A DNA stretch of 64,000 nucleotides from the NCBI GenBank assembly GCA_026686845.1, contig JAIVEN010000015.1, positions 10,893,501 to 10,957,500 on the forward strand, given 5' to 3'. Source of the stretch: Adenanthera pavonina (taxonomy: Eukaryota > Streptophyta > Magnoliopsida > Fabales > Fabaceae). The position numbers and the translations under genes were made by a program. Shown piece after piece: positions 1 through 11,941 of the stretch. The notes under the pieces were generated by a model that saw only the letters and a program-made list of their open reading frames with translations, searched no databases and was not told where the DNA came from. Position 1 is the stretch's first letter; the number at the start of each line of letters is the position of its first letter.

Positions 1-629
1 TGATCAATTATCTAGATTCAATTGTTGACATATTAGGCACACATTGTTAGAGTTACAGGTTTGGACATGTTTGCTTTTGAGGAAAAAAGGAATATCTAGG
101 GATGTAACATTGCATTTGAAGGTAGAAATATGAATAAAAGAAATCATATTATGGACGGGGATAATCAATTATAAAACATTAGAAAAAAATTAATACCTTG
201 TTACACTGGATGGAACTTTGAAGTGTAGAAGAAAAAGAGATTGGAGAAAAAGTTATGTACAAGTCTTCAAGGCGTGGGCAACACTTTCCTTTAGGCTTAA
301 TTCGCCCCCACCAATTTCCAAATCTTGGGTACAACTTGGGTTAGTGACGAATTTCCTGCAGGATACAATGAAGACCCTTGAGTAGGTGCTGTACTTCCAA
401 AACTCAAGCCTAGACAACAATGGCTTTTACAAAGTGGTAATTTGCTTTTTATCCTTTGTGCACTAAAGATAAAAGCAAGTGAGTTTGTGTATGTTGAAAC
501 AAGTGTGGATAAAATAAATTTGAATCCTCAAATGATGAAAGATTGTGGACTATTTATAGGGAATGAGAAGGCACCTCTTGAAGCAACATAACTCTTTCAA
601 TAAAAGGACACATACATTAACCATGTATG
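1..629. other. Intergenic, no gene seen
   Basis: Non-coding plant sequence with no convincing open frame on either strand. Bases 241-480 are less AT-rich than their surroundings and read like a repeat fragment, but I could not place them in a family. Confidence 0.5.
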
Positions 630-811
630 TACATTGTAATGATTCATGAATTTAGATAAAAGTCACATCATTTCATATGATTAATATATATACATTGTAA
701 TGATTCATGAATCTAGTAAAAGTCACTTCCTTTCATATGATTAATATATATACATTGTAATGATTCATGAATCTAGGTAGAAGTCACATCCTTTCATATT
801 TCATGGATCTT
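630..811. repeat. Tandem repeat, about 60-bp unit, three copies
   Basis: A unit starting tacattgtaatgattcatga begins at 630, 691 and 751, giving periods of 61 and 60 bp. Each copy continues through a conserved 'agtcac...tttcatat' stretch. The third copy degrades after about 800. No coding role is apparent. Confidence 0.85.
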
Positions 812-2175
812 GTAATTTTTCATGAATCATCTCAAGAGTCATCATTAGTTCATGAATCCTTTAGGAGACACATTTTTATTCTGAAAATTTTCTCACATAC
901 CTTTCGTATAAATTCTATTCAGGTTTGTGCCTCAGCTGTGCAGTGCATCTGGAGTGTCATGAGAGCTGCACATTTTCAAACTATTGTTCGCTACCCATTA
1001 ATGAGGAGGATTCAAAAGCTGAATGAATATCGGTGGAATTCATTTCAATGTTTTGTGCAAAGATTGAATGGGTTGCTCATACATTCAAAATCTTTTTACT
1101 CATTGGATAAACTTCGATTCCACACATCCCAAATGCCATTTGCACATACTTCATCTATTCATCTATTTATACATCAATAAAAGCATTTGGTTTGAATACT
1201 TTGTCCATCTGAATCTTATTGTGGTTCATTGCTTTTTTTGTATACTCTCTACTATTCAGTTTATTCTTGCAATCCTTTAGATTGTTGTGCTAACATTGTG
1301 GTTCACTGGTTTTACATATATTCTCAATTGATGTAATGAATGAGAAATAGATTTAGATCAGATCAGATCTCATTTTCCCCTTGTATTTCTCTACTCTTTT
1401 CACTTCCATTTTCTATTTTGATGCTCATTTTTTCTTCACAGTATCGCAGGGGAAGAAACAACAACGGACAGCTGTTGCTCAAGCAAACGATGGATCTATT
1501 TACTTTTGACATGGAAACGGCAAGAGCAACTTCCACGCTTCTTCCGGATCAGAGCATTGCAGAGATCTCTGGATTTTGTCCTTCTCTTTGTCTATCAAAT
1601 TTGATTTCTGATTCATCCTTCCTTCGAATCTCCAACTTGCAAAATCTCGCAATCACCACCAGTATTTCTATCAGAACAAGGTATGAATTGATTTTGTCGC
1701 AAAAGGAGAATAAAGCACTTTTTTCCAAAAAAAAAATTCTATGCATGTTCATTTAGTTGAAACCAAATGTAAAGGATGCGAAATTGACCTACGACACAGT
1801 GGTTATTTGCTCCTCATGCCCAAAATTCAGATACCTTTTCCTTATTCCAAACCTTTACCATATTTCTATTTTTTCCTTCTTGCATTAATTTCTATTTTGA
1901 TTTTCTGTGCTTCGTTCTATTTTTGACGATAACAAGGTGTCTAAATCTAAAGAAAAATCAACTCCAGGATACGTTCATGGTGTCGTTCAGTTCTAGCTAA
2001 GGTTTTTTTTTTTTTTTTATCTCTTTGTAAGGCAATGACCACAATTTAACTCTCATAGTTTTAATGGGCAATGTTCATATTTTTGCATTATATATTTAAG
2101 TGACGTGATTTTGTTAATAATTTTAGGGGACTCTTGCTTTTATAAAAAAATGAAAAAATATTTAACACTTACATA
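812..2175. other. Intergenic, no supported gene
   Basis: Open frames of up to 138 codons occur (for example 1340-1756 +) but show no recognisable domain. They do not connect to other exons and lie in T-rich sequence. Nothing else is recognised. Confidence 0.5.
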
Positions 2176-2718
2176 TAGGGGTGATCATGGGTCGGATCGG
2201 GTTAGGTTTAACCCCTACCCGATGCCTGACCCGATGTTGTTTGAGCTAGTATCGGGCCAGTACCGGGCTGACTCGATATTATATATATATATATTTAAAT
2301 AAAAAATAAAAAAAATATTTAATAAAAAAAATACTTGTTTATACTTAAAAATAGATTTTCTTAAAAAAAATCTTAGAAAAAAATAAAATTTTTCAAAATT
2401 TCTGAATATGTAACTATTATACATTATTTTTACATAAATATTAAGTCAAAAAATTAATTCAAAATTTAAAACATTAAAATCTTAAAAAATTTTTATAATA
2501 TTTACCTAATAAATGTATTATATTAGATACATAAAAAATAAAAATTCTATAAAATCAATTAAGATATATAAAATAATTAAAAAAATTAAAAAATATATAT
2601 ATAGATCGGGGTCCTAACCTCGGCCCGTCTAAAATTTGGTCCAACCTAATTAACCAGATATCATCGGACTCAATTGGGTCAACTGGGAGTGGGCACCAAC
2701 CCAACTTTTTCAGCCCTA
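2176..2718. mobile_element. Non-autonomous hAT-like element with 8-bp target duplication
   Basis: The element starts taggggtg and ends cagcccta, so its ends are 7/8 inverted repeats. It is flanked on both sides by the identical 8-mer cttacata (2168-2175 and 2719-2726), the target-duplication length of hAT transposons. The ends are GC-rich with repeated GGGTCGG/CCGACCC-like words, and the middle is almost pure A/T. No transposase frame is present, so it would have needed a transposase in trans. Confidence 0.8.
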
Positions 2719-2925
2719 CTTACATACACCATAATAGGTCAGTTAAAAGAGGACGAGTGACACCTAACTGAAGATAGTGGGATGAGTGGATAACACCAAG
2801 AGTTTTTTATTATTTATTTACGTGGATTAAATTGGTGAGATGTTTAGAATGCCCAAGATTCTGTGTGAATGAATTTTTTTAGGACATTTGATATCTGTTT
2901 GCTAACTACTAAATTGTATTAGAAA

Positions 2926-3254
2926 TACTCCTTTGGATTTCTTTTTTATTTTTTTTATAAGGAACTTTCAACTACTTTATGTAGATTAAAAAAATTAGTT
3001 ATTTTTTAAAATCTTAAAAAAATCAAACATTATTTATTATCCCTATTTAATATACTAATATAATACACATTAAATATTATTTGATTAATGAGAGTATCTC
3101 TTTCATCCAAAATGTCTACTAACAACCTACGAGAAGAAGAAATAAATAATAAGGATAAAATAGAAAAAATCTCATTAAACATTACAAGATTGATTGTAAA
3201 AAGGACAAAAAAATATTTTGAGAAGGTACTTTATAAAAGAAAATGGATGGAGTA
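2926..3254. mobile_element. Probable Stowaway-type MITE
   Basis: It begins tactcctttgg and ends ggatggagta, matching the TACTCC(C/A)TCC-type ends of plant Stowaway (Tc1/mariner-derived) MITEs, with a TA at each end. Inner parts of the arms (ttttttataaggaactttc and gaaggtactttataaaaga) are also roughly complementary. The interior is AT-rich and non-coding. The inverted repeats are imperfect, so this is a tentative call. Confidence 0.5.
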
Positions 3255-5281
3255 AATATTTTATATTTATAATTGAATGAAAGACGGGAGGTGGGGGAAG
3301 AAATGCTTTAATTTTTTTGGCCTTAAAAAAGAGAAAATATGACTATAAAATTACATTCATATAAAGTAAAAATAGTAGCAGCTATTTTTAAGAAATAATG
3401 ACATAGTGTGACTATAAATTTACATTCATACCAATTTACATCTTAAATATATTTTTTTACAAATAAAATGTCTTAAAATACATTTCAAACTCATACTTTA
3501 TAAAATTAAATTAAAATATTAATTTGTTTACTCTCCTATTAAATATGCACAAAATAATTTTTTGACATTGAAATTTAGCCGTTGCACAGGGGAGAAAACG
3601 TTAAGGGAGATGGATAGAGAAGAATTGTATAAAAAAAAATTCTGATTGTGTTGTTTATTTGATCTAACTTTTTATGTTTTTTTATAGAAACCTTTTATGC
3701 ATTTTATAATGAATATAATGCACATTATTTATATTTCTCCGCCATTTAAACGATATGCAACCCACACTTTATACAATTCAACTACAAATTACCAAACAAC
3801 AACAACTTAACTGCTAAAATAACAATCCCCATCTATGTACAAAGTAAAAAAAAGGGCTATAACCTATAAGTTTTACATCTTAAATCTATATTCAAACTAA
3901 ATATTATGTCAATAATATAAACTTCAATATCATACCCCTTGCAAAATAATTCCAAGAATATATTCAAATTTATATAAAATAAAGCAATAATATATTTATG
4001 ATGTTAAACAGAAAATGTTTCTTATATAAAATTGGAGTAAAATCTACTTTTTTTTTGTAGGTATGGTAGTAATGTTGGCTTATCTTTGGTATTTCTGATC
4101 TTCTGTTTAACCATTACCTATGATTCTAAGCATTATCAAATATCAATCCAGATCCTTTTATGAAAAAATACCCTTTATTGATATTTAATTTCTCATCTTC
4201 TGTTGAGAGAGGAAGTTGTCATATTTAGAAATTGTGGCGAATCGGAGTTAGGTCTTCTTCTTCTGTTTATTTTTTTTAACTAGAAAATTACAGTCATTTT
4301 AATATATCAGTATTATATTATATGAAAACAATTTATTCATATACCACCAAACATCAAACTATAAAAATATATTTAAGCTATTAATATGCTCAATATAAAA
4401 ATATTATAATGCATATAATCTTTTATTTATAATTTACTAACGATAGTCATAACAATAGTAATTATAGAATAAACACTATTTTTTGTTCATTGCATGGGGA
4501 GAAAAGTCTAATTGCATTGAAAGGAGAACAACACCAGCAATCGGAAGATAGGCAGAATGAATAATTTTTCCTATTTATTGTAAGGGAAGATCCCTATTTT
4601 GTGGAAGCCGATAGTGAATGCACTCCAATAACGGAAAGGAATCTAGATTAGGGAGCTGATGCATTTGAAATCAAATAAAGTAAACGGAAAACCTCAGCAA
4701 AATGGAATGGATGGTAGAAACGACAGTAAAACAAATACACGATTGTACGAGTAACGAGTAACTAGCTACTGTGAAGTAGGCAGGGTCCTAATTTTGATAT
4801 TTCAATAATTATTATCAACAAAATAATTGATCATAAATTTGGATTGAGATGCTCAAGAGGCCCTAAAAATTTGATAATGTTACAATTGGTCAAATGTTTT
4901 TTTTTTTGTACTAAAGGTGTCCCTGCATCCAGCAGCCAAAAACTAAACTTTTAAATGTATAAAGATTATTAAAGTAAGTTTTGATTCTCTCAATAAAATA
5001 TTTTTCATGATTAAGAATTGAATTATCAAAACATGCTTAAGGTAACATTGTAAATGTAAGCATTTGATATCATACTCTACGAATTCAAACTGATAATCAT
5101 ACATTTAAAATTTTCTTTCAATTTTTTTTAAAATATAAAATGAAGTTATACATGCAAAAATATAAAAAGAAATATATTTTGAAATTTTATCAAAAAAATA
5201 TTTAATTTTAAATATGGAGCATCAAAGTCAAAACAAAATTTAAAGAGAATAGATTTGGAAATTTTGGTGATGATATATTAA
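3255..5281. other. Intergenic AT-rich stretch, nothing recognised
   Basis: About 2 kb of AT-rich sequence without a convincing open frame, gene exon or bounded transposon. Probably degenerate repeat material. Confidence 0.5.
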
Positions 5282-5791
5282 TTATTCTCTCTGTCCTATA
5301 TTATAAGATAACATTTAGAGTTTCACATATATTAAAAAATAAAAATAACATCCTTAAAGTTTTTAAAAAAATTCAAACATTTCTATTTTACCACATTAAA
5401 TACTTCTCTTTTTATAATTCTAATATAATTTATAATACTATACTCTTTCTGTTCCTTAATATAAGGGATAATTAGGAGAATTTCTATGTTTCAAAATATA
5501 ATTGACGTATAAGATTTGTTTAGTAGATTTAATAATTTTTTAAAGAATATTTCTAATTAAGATTATTTTTTTTTATTATAATTCATTTATATTGATTGTA
5601 TGATATAAAAGTTATTAATATTAAATAAAAATATTTTTTAAAGTTATTTTATTTTTTAGATAAATTTTTTTTATCTGTATAATTTTATCTTTTTTTTTAT
5701 ATTAAGAAACGGAGAAAATATATTATATTAAGATGAGTAAAAATGACAAATTAATCTATATTATCTTATATTATTATGAGGTAGAGATAAC
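5282..5791. mobile_element. MITE interrupted by a second MITE
   Basis: The left end (5282-5309, containing ctctctgtcctatattataa) pairs roughly with the right end (5762-5791, ttatcttatattattatgag then gtagagataa). Both ends share the 'CTCT...ATATAAGATAA' pattern. Between them lies an independent inverted-repeat element at 5441-5720, so this outer copy appears to have been split by a later insertion. The arms are imperfect. Confidence 0.45.
5441..5720. mobile_element. Stowaway-like MITE (nested)
   Basis: The left end carries tctgttccttaatataa. The right end, read on the other strand, carries tccgtttcttaatataa, a match of about 15/17. The ends resemble the CTCCCTCCGTTTC-type Stowaway consensus and are bordered by TA. 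The interior is AT-rich and non-coding. Confidence 0.6.
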
Positions 5792-6160
5792 CCCATTTGT
5801 TGACGAGGGAAGAGGGTGTAAATACTAATGCATATGTTAATTGATTAGATTATAAAGAAATTCTAGTACTACTAATAAAGTACTGATATTACTGAGGTTA
5901 AATTTGCATCATCAGTCAACGGATTTTCAATCCACCACCTGGTCAAAACAAAAATCCATCATTAAATGTATAGGTCTCTAGGCTATAGGGCTATGGATGA
6001 GGAATCCGTGCATGTGGGCCTGGCCATCAAAGTAAGGGGAAAGGCTTTGTTCTGTTCTAGTTTTTTGGGCAACGAGTGAAAAGGCTTTGTTAAAGTAAGT
6101 GGAGCGGAAGAAACGAAGCATCATCCCGCCTTGATGTTGGTGCGAAACCTCCCTCCCTCA

Positions 6161-6745
6161 CATGGGACCGTTTGATTTTCAGTTAGTTAAAAATGAGTTT
6201 TAGTAGAATTAATTTTGTAACATAGTTATGATAAAAATTATTTTTGGACTAACGTGTTTATGTTTAGATTATTTATTTAAAAATTAGTTTTGACAAAACT
6301 CATAATTTTTTTAAATTGAGTTTAAACTCTATCCCATGATTAATTTAATTTACTTAAATTACAATTTAATCTTCATTTATTTAATTAAAAACATAATATA
6401 TCTGATATAACATTTTTTTATAAGTTATAGTCCACGGAGAATAAAATTTTGAAGGGATATTTTAATCATTAGATAGGAGAAATTTTATGAAAATTTTATT
6501 TTTCTATTTTTTTCATTTTTTCTCATTTTTATTGGTATATTTTTATCTGCCTTTAAAATAAATACAGATAAGAATGGAGAAGTAGAATGGAGAAGCAGGG
6601 GCAGGTCACTTCTTCTGAAACTTGGTTTGGGAAGAAAAATGATTTTGGAACGGAGAAGCAAAATTTGCCAAACATGTAAACAAAAACATTAAACTTGATT
6701 TTTGCCCAAAACATGGTTTCACAAGTGTTTCCAAACAGGCCCATG
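6161..6745. mobile_element. hAT-like MITE with catggg...cccatg ends
   Basis: The left end catgggaccgtttg and the right end caaacaggcccatg are inverted repeats with 12/14 matches. The GGGNNNGTTTG / CAAACNNGCCC style is common in plant hAT MITEs. I could not find an unambiguous 8-bp target duplication. An open frame within it (6553-6744, minus) looks fortuitous. Confidence 0.5.
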
Positions 6746-6751
6746 GTCTCC

Positions 6752-7467
6752 GGGGGTGTTCAACTGAGCCAATAGTTCCGTAAACTCCATCCTACCCACC
6801 ATATTAGATTGATCCTGAAGATCAGGTCCGGCTGGATACTAGATTAAGGTTAAATTCAATTGGGGGAATCACATTTTGGGACCAATATCTCAAATTAATT
6901 ATAAAGTGGAATTTTTTACTAATTATTTTTCAATTTTACAACTCAGTCTCCCATTTTTACCACTGGTCTTTAGTTAAAAGTCCACCTTTGTGATTAATTT
7001 GAGATACTGGTCCCAGGATGTGATTCTCTCAATTTCCTAATATATATATATATATATATCTAATTATATATTTTTTAAAAATTTATAAATATTAATTTTA
7101 AATAATATTTTTATGCATCATATATAATAAATTGATTATATTATTATTGTAAATATTTTTAAAAATTCAATCATTTAATTTTATTTAAAATTTTACATTG
7201 ATTTCTTAATATTGTGTAAAAATAATATATGATTATTAAGTATTTATAATTTTAATAATATTATTTTTTAAGAAAATATATTTTAAATGAATATAATTAT
7301 ATTTTTATTAATAAATAAAAATATTTTATTTTTTTATTTTTAAAAGGTTTCTAAAACTAAGCTAACCCTGACCTCATATACTGGGTTAACCCGATCCCAC
7401 TTGACCTCACAAAGGCTAGGCATAAGGTTAATTATCAACTCAATTTTACTTGATCTTTGTACACTCC
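6752..7467. mobile_element. Possible hAT-like element hosting an inner MITE
   Basis: The left end gggggtgttcaa and the inverted right end aggagtgtacaa match at 9/12 positions. The sub-terminal parts resemble other GGGT/ACCC-rich hAT-like ends in this window, and the middle is AT-rich. A separate inverted-repeat element sits at 6860-7032. No target duplication was confirmed. Confidence 0.35.
6860..7032. mobile_element. Small MITE with arms of about 50 bp
   Basis: The left arm 6860-6910 and right arm 6981-7032 are inverted repeats. They share the core gaatcacat, then a mismatch, then gggacca, then tatctcaaattaat. About 70 bp of loop separate them. The structure would form a near-perfect hairpin. 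Flanking aatt on both sides may be the target duplication, but this is ambiguous. Confidence 0.75.
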
Positions 7468-8296
7468 TGATTATGTTTGGTAGGATGGAAGCATTATTAA
7501 GGGAAAAGAAAAGGGAGAAAGAGAGGGAATGAGCTTTCCATGGGACCCTATTTTTTAAAGTTTAAATTATGTTTGGTATGAAGGTAAAGGAAAGAGTCTT
7601 CTTATTGTATACGGCAGTTTGGTAGCAAAGCAAAGAAAACATAATATGTTTAAATAATATATTTTCCCATCATCAATGAAATGTAGTGTCTAGTTTTCTT
7701 TCATTTTTTATTTTTTAATTTCTATTCCTCATGTTCCATCTCACAAAAATCATACTTTCATACGTCTCAGTACAAAATGATGCATAATTTTTTCACTTGG
7801 TCAAAGATGGTGTCTTAAATTAGTTAAATATTTTTTTACCAAATTTTATGTTCATTTTTATAACATTTTCAATAGTGATTGTAAATATAATATTTTTACT
7901 TTTCATTGTTTTATTTCACAAATTTAATCATTATATCGAACTTTTTTGTCAAATATAAAATATAATTATTTAGTTAAGAAATTTGTATACTTAGTTTAAT
8001 ATACCCCAAATTAAAAAAATGGTTGTAAAAATAATATTGCTCTAAACATATATCAAAACATATATTATAGTCTACATGGAGAAGTAATAATTGTCAAATA
8101 ATAAATAGTCATAAAGTTTCGGTTTTAGGAAGGAAATATGGTTTCCATATATCCAATGAAGGAAGCAAACTTTCATCAAATGAGGGAAATAGTAATTCTT
8201 TAGTAAAACAAATTACTGGATACCAAATATGTAAGGTTAGACTTCCTCTCTCAATTTTCTTTTCTGAAAAATCTTTTTCAATTTACCAAACATGAT
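7468..8296. mobile_element. Possible MITE with gattatgtttggta ends
   Basis: The left end gattatgtttggta and the right end taccaaacatgatc are inverted repeats with 13/14 matches. A further copy of the motif (aattatgtttggtatgaagg) occurs inside at about 7565. The interior is AT-rich and non-coding. I found no clear target duplication. Confidence 0.45.
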
Positions 8297-8338
8297 CAAA
8301 GTGTCTCAATTAATTCCAACGACGGCGAATCCATAGTG

Positions 8339-8672
8339 ATAGTTATGGAATTTGCATTCGGTATTTATCAACCAGATGAGTACTAGATGCTCATCATCCA
8401 GATTTAAATCTAGACCATCTAGTGTTAATCTAGATGGTCTAGATTTAAAGTTTTTTATTTTAATTTTTTTAATAATAATAATAATATTTTTTTTAAAATG
8501 ACAGCTATAAAATAATCTTTATTTCATATTCTATATCTAATAAAATAAAATATATTAAAAATATAATATTAAAATAAAATTAAATTTGGACCATCTAGTT
8601 TTGATCTGGACGATTCAGATCTGTGATGAGCATCTAGAGCTTATCAACCTCAATGCAAATTCGACAACTATG
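8339..8672. mobile_element. Inverted-repeat MITE
   Basis: Outer arms (atagttatggaatttgcatt on the left, aatgcaaattcgacaactat on the right) and inner arms carrying ctagatgctcatca and agaccatctag/ctagatggtc face each other across an AT-rich middle. The arms are about 100 bp each and imperfect. The repeated CTAGATGGTC motif also forms a local palindrome on the left side (8409-8450). Confidence 0.6.
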
Positions 8673-8967
8673 GAGGTGTGAACACTGTATTTTGTCTAGA
8701 TATTTTTAAAATTAAACAAAACTAATTGAAAATTTACCAAAAAATTGAAAAAAAGAAAACATAAAAAAAATACCATTTTTAGTTAATAAATTTAATGATT
8801 ATCACTTGTTTTTAAATATAAGATTAAATTAAAATGCTCCTCTTTCTAATAGCTTTTTTTTTCCTTTAAAAAAATAGAAAGTAGAAGAAGTGAAAATAAA
8901 AAAAAATGCGCTTTAGATTTTCCTTTAAGTAGACTTGATTTCCTTAGTTTAAATTTCAAATAAGGTT

Positions 8968-8969
8968 GT

Positions 8970-9014
<45 letters not shown>
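8968..9014. repeat. (TA)n(TG)n microsatellite
   Basis: An uninterrupted run of ta dinucleotides passes into about 15 or more tg dinucleotides, then ggagg. It is a simple sequence repeat likely to vary in length between individuals. Confidence 0.95.
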
Positions 9015-10060
9015 AGGACCCCTTTAGTTAAAAAAAAAACGTAAACATAAAACGCTGAATTGTTTAGTGTTTGACCCTCCCCTAATATCGATGCCCCATT
9101 TCCTCTTTGATGTCATTGAAGCCGAGCGGCAGGGGAAGGAATGAAAAGCTATGGCAATTGAAGGAAAAATTGAGGGAGCAGCCTGCGAGGCTTAACGACT
9201 AGACAGAGCAGCGCGAAGACCTATCCCTCCCTCTTTCTCTTGTCACCATGAACCTAGAGTCAAAGCTTGGTAGTGATGCAGCAAACAGGGCAGTAGAACA
9301 GAGATGCAAAAACTTAATGAGGGGAACAATCCAAAAGGTTCGAGGTCCAAGCTATGATGCATGTTTTGAGTCTCATCAAAGAGAGGTATTCATGCATGAA
9401 GAGGATGGTGGATAAGGAGGCTCGATTAGGCTATAAAAGGAGAGACTAGAGGGAGAGTGGAAAAAAGGAAGGAGGAGAAGAGAAAAGAAGGGAACGATTA
9501 AGAAAGAGAGGTGTTTGAAGTGATAATAAAGTGCATTCTGAAGAGGGAAAAAAGAGAGCACTTGAGAAAAAGTAAGAGCAGGAGAAAGAAAGAGAGAAAG
9601 AGAGAGTGAAACAAGGAGCTGGAGGATCATGGAAGAGGAGGAGAAGGAAAGCAATAGGCTCTGTTCGAATAAGTGTGTAAGCCCAGACGTATAAGCAAGA
9701 GCCAAAACAAGAAAGGGTCTTGTTACCATTTGCTGCTGTAGGTTTGAAATGCCCTCTTCAACCCTTCTAACTCTCCATAATTTGTTCATGCTTTTTGTTG
9801 CGAAATATGGATTCACACCATGATATATCTCGTTTTGATGGTAGTCACTTGATAGAGTTGCATAATGAAATTTATATCGACTTTGCTGGTTTGGCTAAGG
9901 ACTTTGTTTAGAATCTATTGGGTGCGTTCAAGTCAAATAAGTTCGTATAGAATGATTAGAGTAGAATAAGTGGTTGCTGTGAAGTTACATGCTCTCTTTG
10001 CTTGGTGATAACGATGTGACGGTGCGTTTTGTTATGCATTGTTTGCGTCGTGACAAAGAA
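9015..10060. other. Intergenic with purine-rich tract
   Basis: Bases 9440-9660 are strongly purine-rich (gaga/aggag runs) on the + strand. This keeps a 146-codon frame open on the minus strand (9376-9816), but its product is low-complexity Ser/Leu/Phe and matches nothing I know. No gene is supported. Confidence 0.5.
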
Positions 10061-10488
10061 TTTGTAGTCTAAATTTTATTCAAGAACTTTCTATGTTGAA
10101 TAAAAAAAATTCAAAGTGAAAAACTTATAATTTCTAATTTACAATAACTATTTTAGTAGTCTAACTTTTATTAAAAAATGTATGTTTGAAAAAAAGTTTT
10201 TCCAAGTTGAATTAATAAAATTTCCAAGTAAAAATCTCAAAATTTTTAACTCACTATAAGTATTTTTAGCAGTCAAAATTTGCAACTCCAGTTGGGAAAA
10301 TTTGCAGTCAAAATTTGTAGTCAAAATTAAGTGAACTAAATTTCTAAGTAAATATAATTAATTTACTAAATGGAGTGAACTAAATTTCCAAATGGATATA
10401 ATTATGCTCATTTGGGAAAATAGTGTTAGCACTTGACAATTTAGTTTTTAGTATTTAGAAATTCAATTATGCTCAATTGGGAAAATAA

Positions 10489-10853
10489 TTTTTTTTATTT
10501 ATGTTTTCAAAACACTTTTTTTTTTTTGAAAACAGAAAAAAAATTTGTTTGATATGCCTATTTTTTACAAAATGTTCTAAAAAATAGAAAAATAGAAAAA
10601 CATAAAACTTAGAATATCTTTAAAGTGTTTTGCATTTTTTATTTTGACAAATATAAAAAAAGTATAAAATACTCACCCATTAAAGGCAAAGTTATAAATT
10701 TTAAATGACTCATTTAACACTTGCTAATTATGATTTTAGAAATAATTACTCAAATTTTTTTTTATTTTCTTATTTCCAAAACTTGTTTTGGAAAACATTT
10801 TACAAAACTGTTTTGAGAGGAATAAAACAGAGAACGTATTCAAATAAGCCTTA
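10489..10853. mobile_element. MITE family A, copy 1
   Basis: This insertion shares long similarity in the same orientation with 26272-26698. Shared words include tttgaaaacagaaaaa, an aaaatagaaaaata stretch, gttataaattttgaat-like sequence, ttatgattttaagaata and aaaactgttttga. It splits the foldback-like array at 10061-12490. It is non-coding. Confidence 0.6.
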
Positions 10854-11505
10854 AGAATTTCCAACTCACTATATCTATTTTCAGTAATCTAAAATTGATT
10901 CAAGAAGTTAAGTTTGAAAAAATTTTCTATGTTGAATCAAAAAAATTTTCAAGTGAGAAACTCATCATTTTCAATTTATAATAATTATTTTAGTTGTCTA
11001 AATTTTATTCAAAAAGATATGTTTGAAAAAAGGTTTTTCCAAGTGAAACCAATAAAATTTTTAAGTGAAACACTCAAAATTTTCAACTCACTACAACTAT
11101 TTTTCACAGTCAAAATTTATAAATTGAATTGAGTGAACTAAATTTTTAAATGGGTATAATTAATCTACCAAATTGAGTGAACTAAATTTTCAAGTGAGTA
11201 TAATTATACTTAGTTGGGAAAATAGTGGTAGCACTTGAAAATTTAGGTTTGACTACTTGAAAATTTAGTTTTTAATACCGAAAAATTCAGTTATTGTCAG
11301 TTGGGAAAACAGCCGTGAACACTTGGAAATTTAGATTTGCCCACTTGAAAATTCAATTTTTAGTACTTGAAAATTCAGTTATGTTCAATTGGAAAATAAT
11401 TGTGAACATTTGAAAATTTAGATTCGTTTACTTGAAAATTCAATTTTCTTCACTTGAGATTATAATTTCCAAGTGTTGATAGCTATTTTCCCAACTGAAT
11501 ATAAT

Positions 11506-11941
11506 TAGAGGTGTCAAATCGAGTCAGGCCTAAAGCTCAATTTGACATACAAGCTTGAAAATCCAGGCCGAAGCTTGTGGGATCAGGCTTGCGGGCCAAT
11601 TCGCTGGCTTTTCTATTTTTTTAATATTTTTCATTTTTAATATTTTTATATAATTATTTTAATTAATACAACTAATTATTATCATAATTGATGAAAAATT
11701 AACATAATTTTTAAATTTTATAATTTATATATTACTTATTAATAAAATAATATATATTTTAATATTTTAATCAAAAAAAGGAAAAAAAAAGGAAACAGGC
11801 TTTCGAATTGGCTCGTGACCCGCTCGACCCGGGCTCAAAAGGCCCAAATTATATTTTAACATTAAAAATTGTGCCAAATTCACTCATTTTTTCTGGCTTT
11901 TCTGGCCGGCCCATTGGGTTTGACCTGTTTTGCCAGCTCTA
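11506..11941. mobile_element. Non-autonomous hAT-like element with 7/8 target duplication
   Basis: It starts tagaggtgtcaaa and ends ttttgccagctcta; read inverted, the right end is tagagctggcaaaa. The flanks are aatataat (11498-11505) and aatataac (11942-11949), a 7/8 matching 8-bp duplication typical of hAT elements. GC-rich ends with gggcccggg-like words enclose an AT-rich core. It is inserted in the foldback-like array and is therefore younger than it. Confidence 0.75.

Noticed and set aside
1340..1756. 138-codon plus-strand open frame
   Set aside because: No recognisable motif in this frame or its neighbours, no splice-linked partner, and a T-rich composition.
9376..9816. 146-codon minus-strand open frame
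   Set aside because: It exists because the + strand is purine-rich here; the product is low-complexity Ser/Leu/Phe with no domain and no linked exons.
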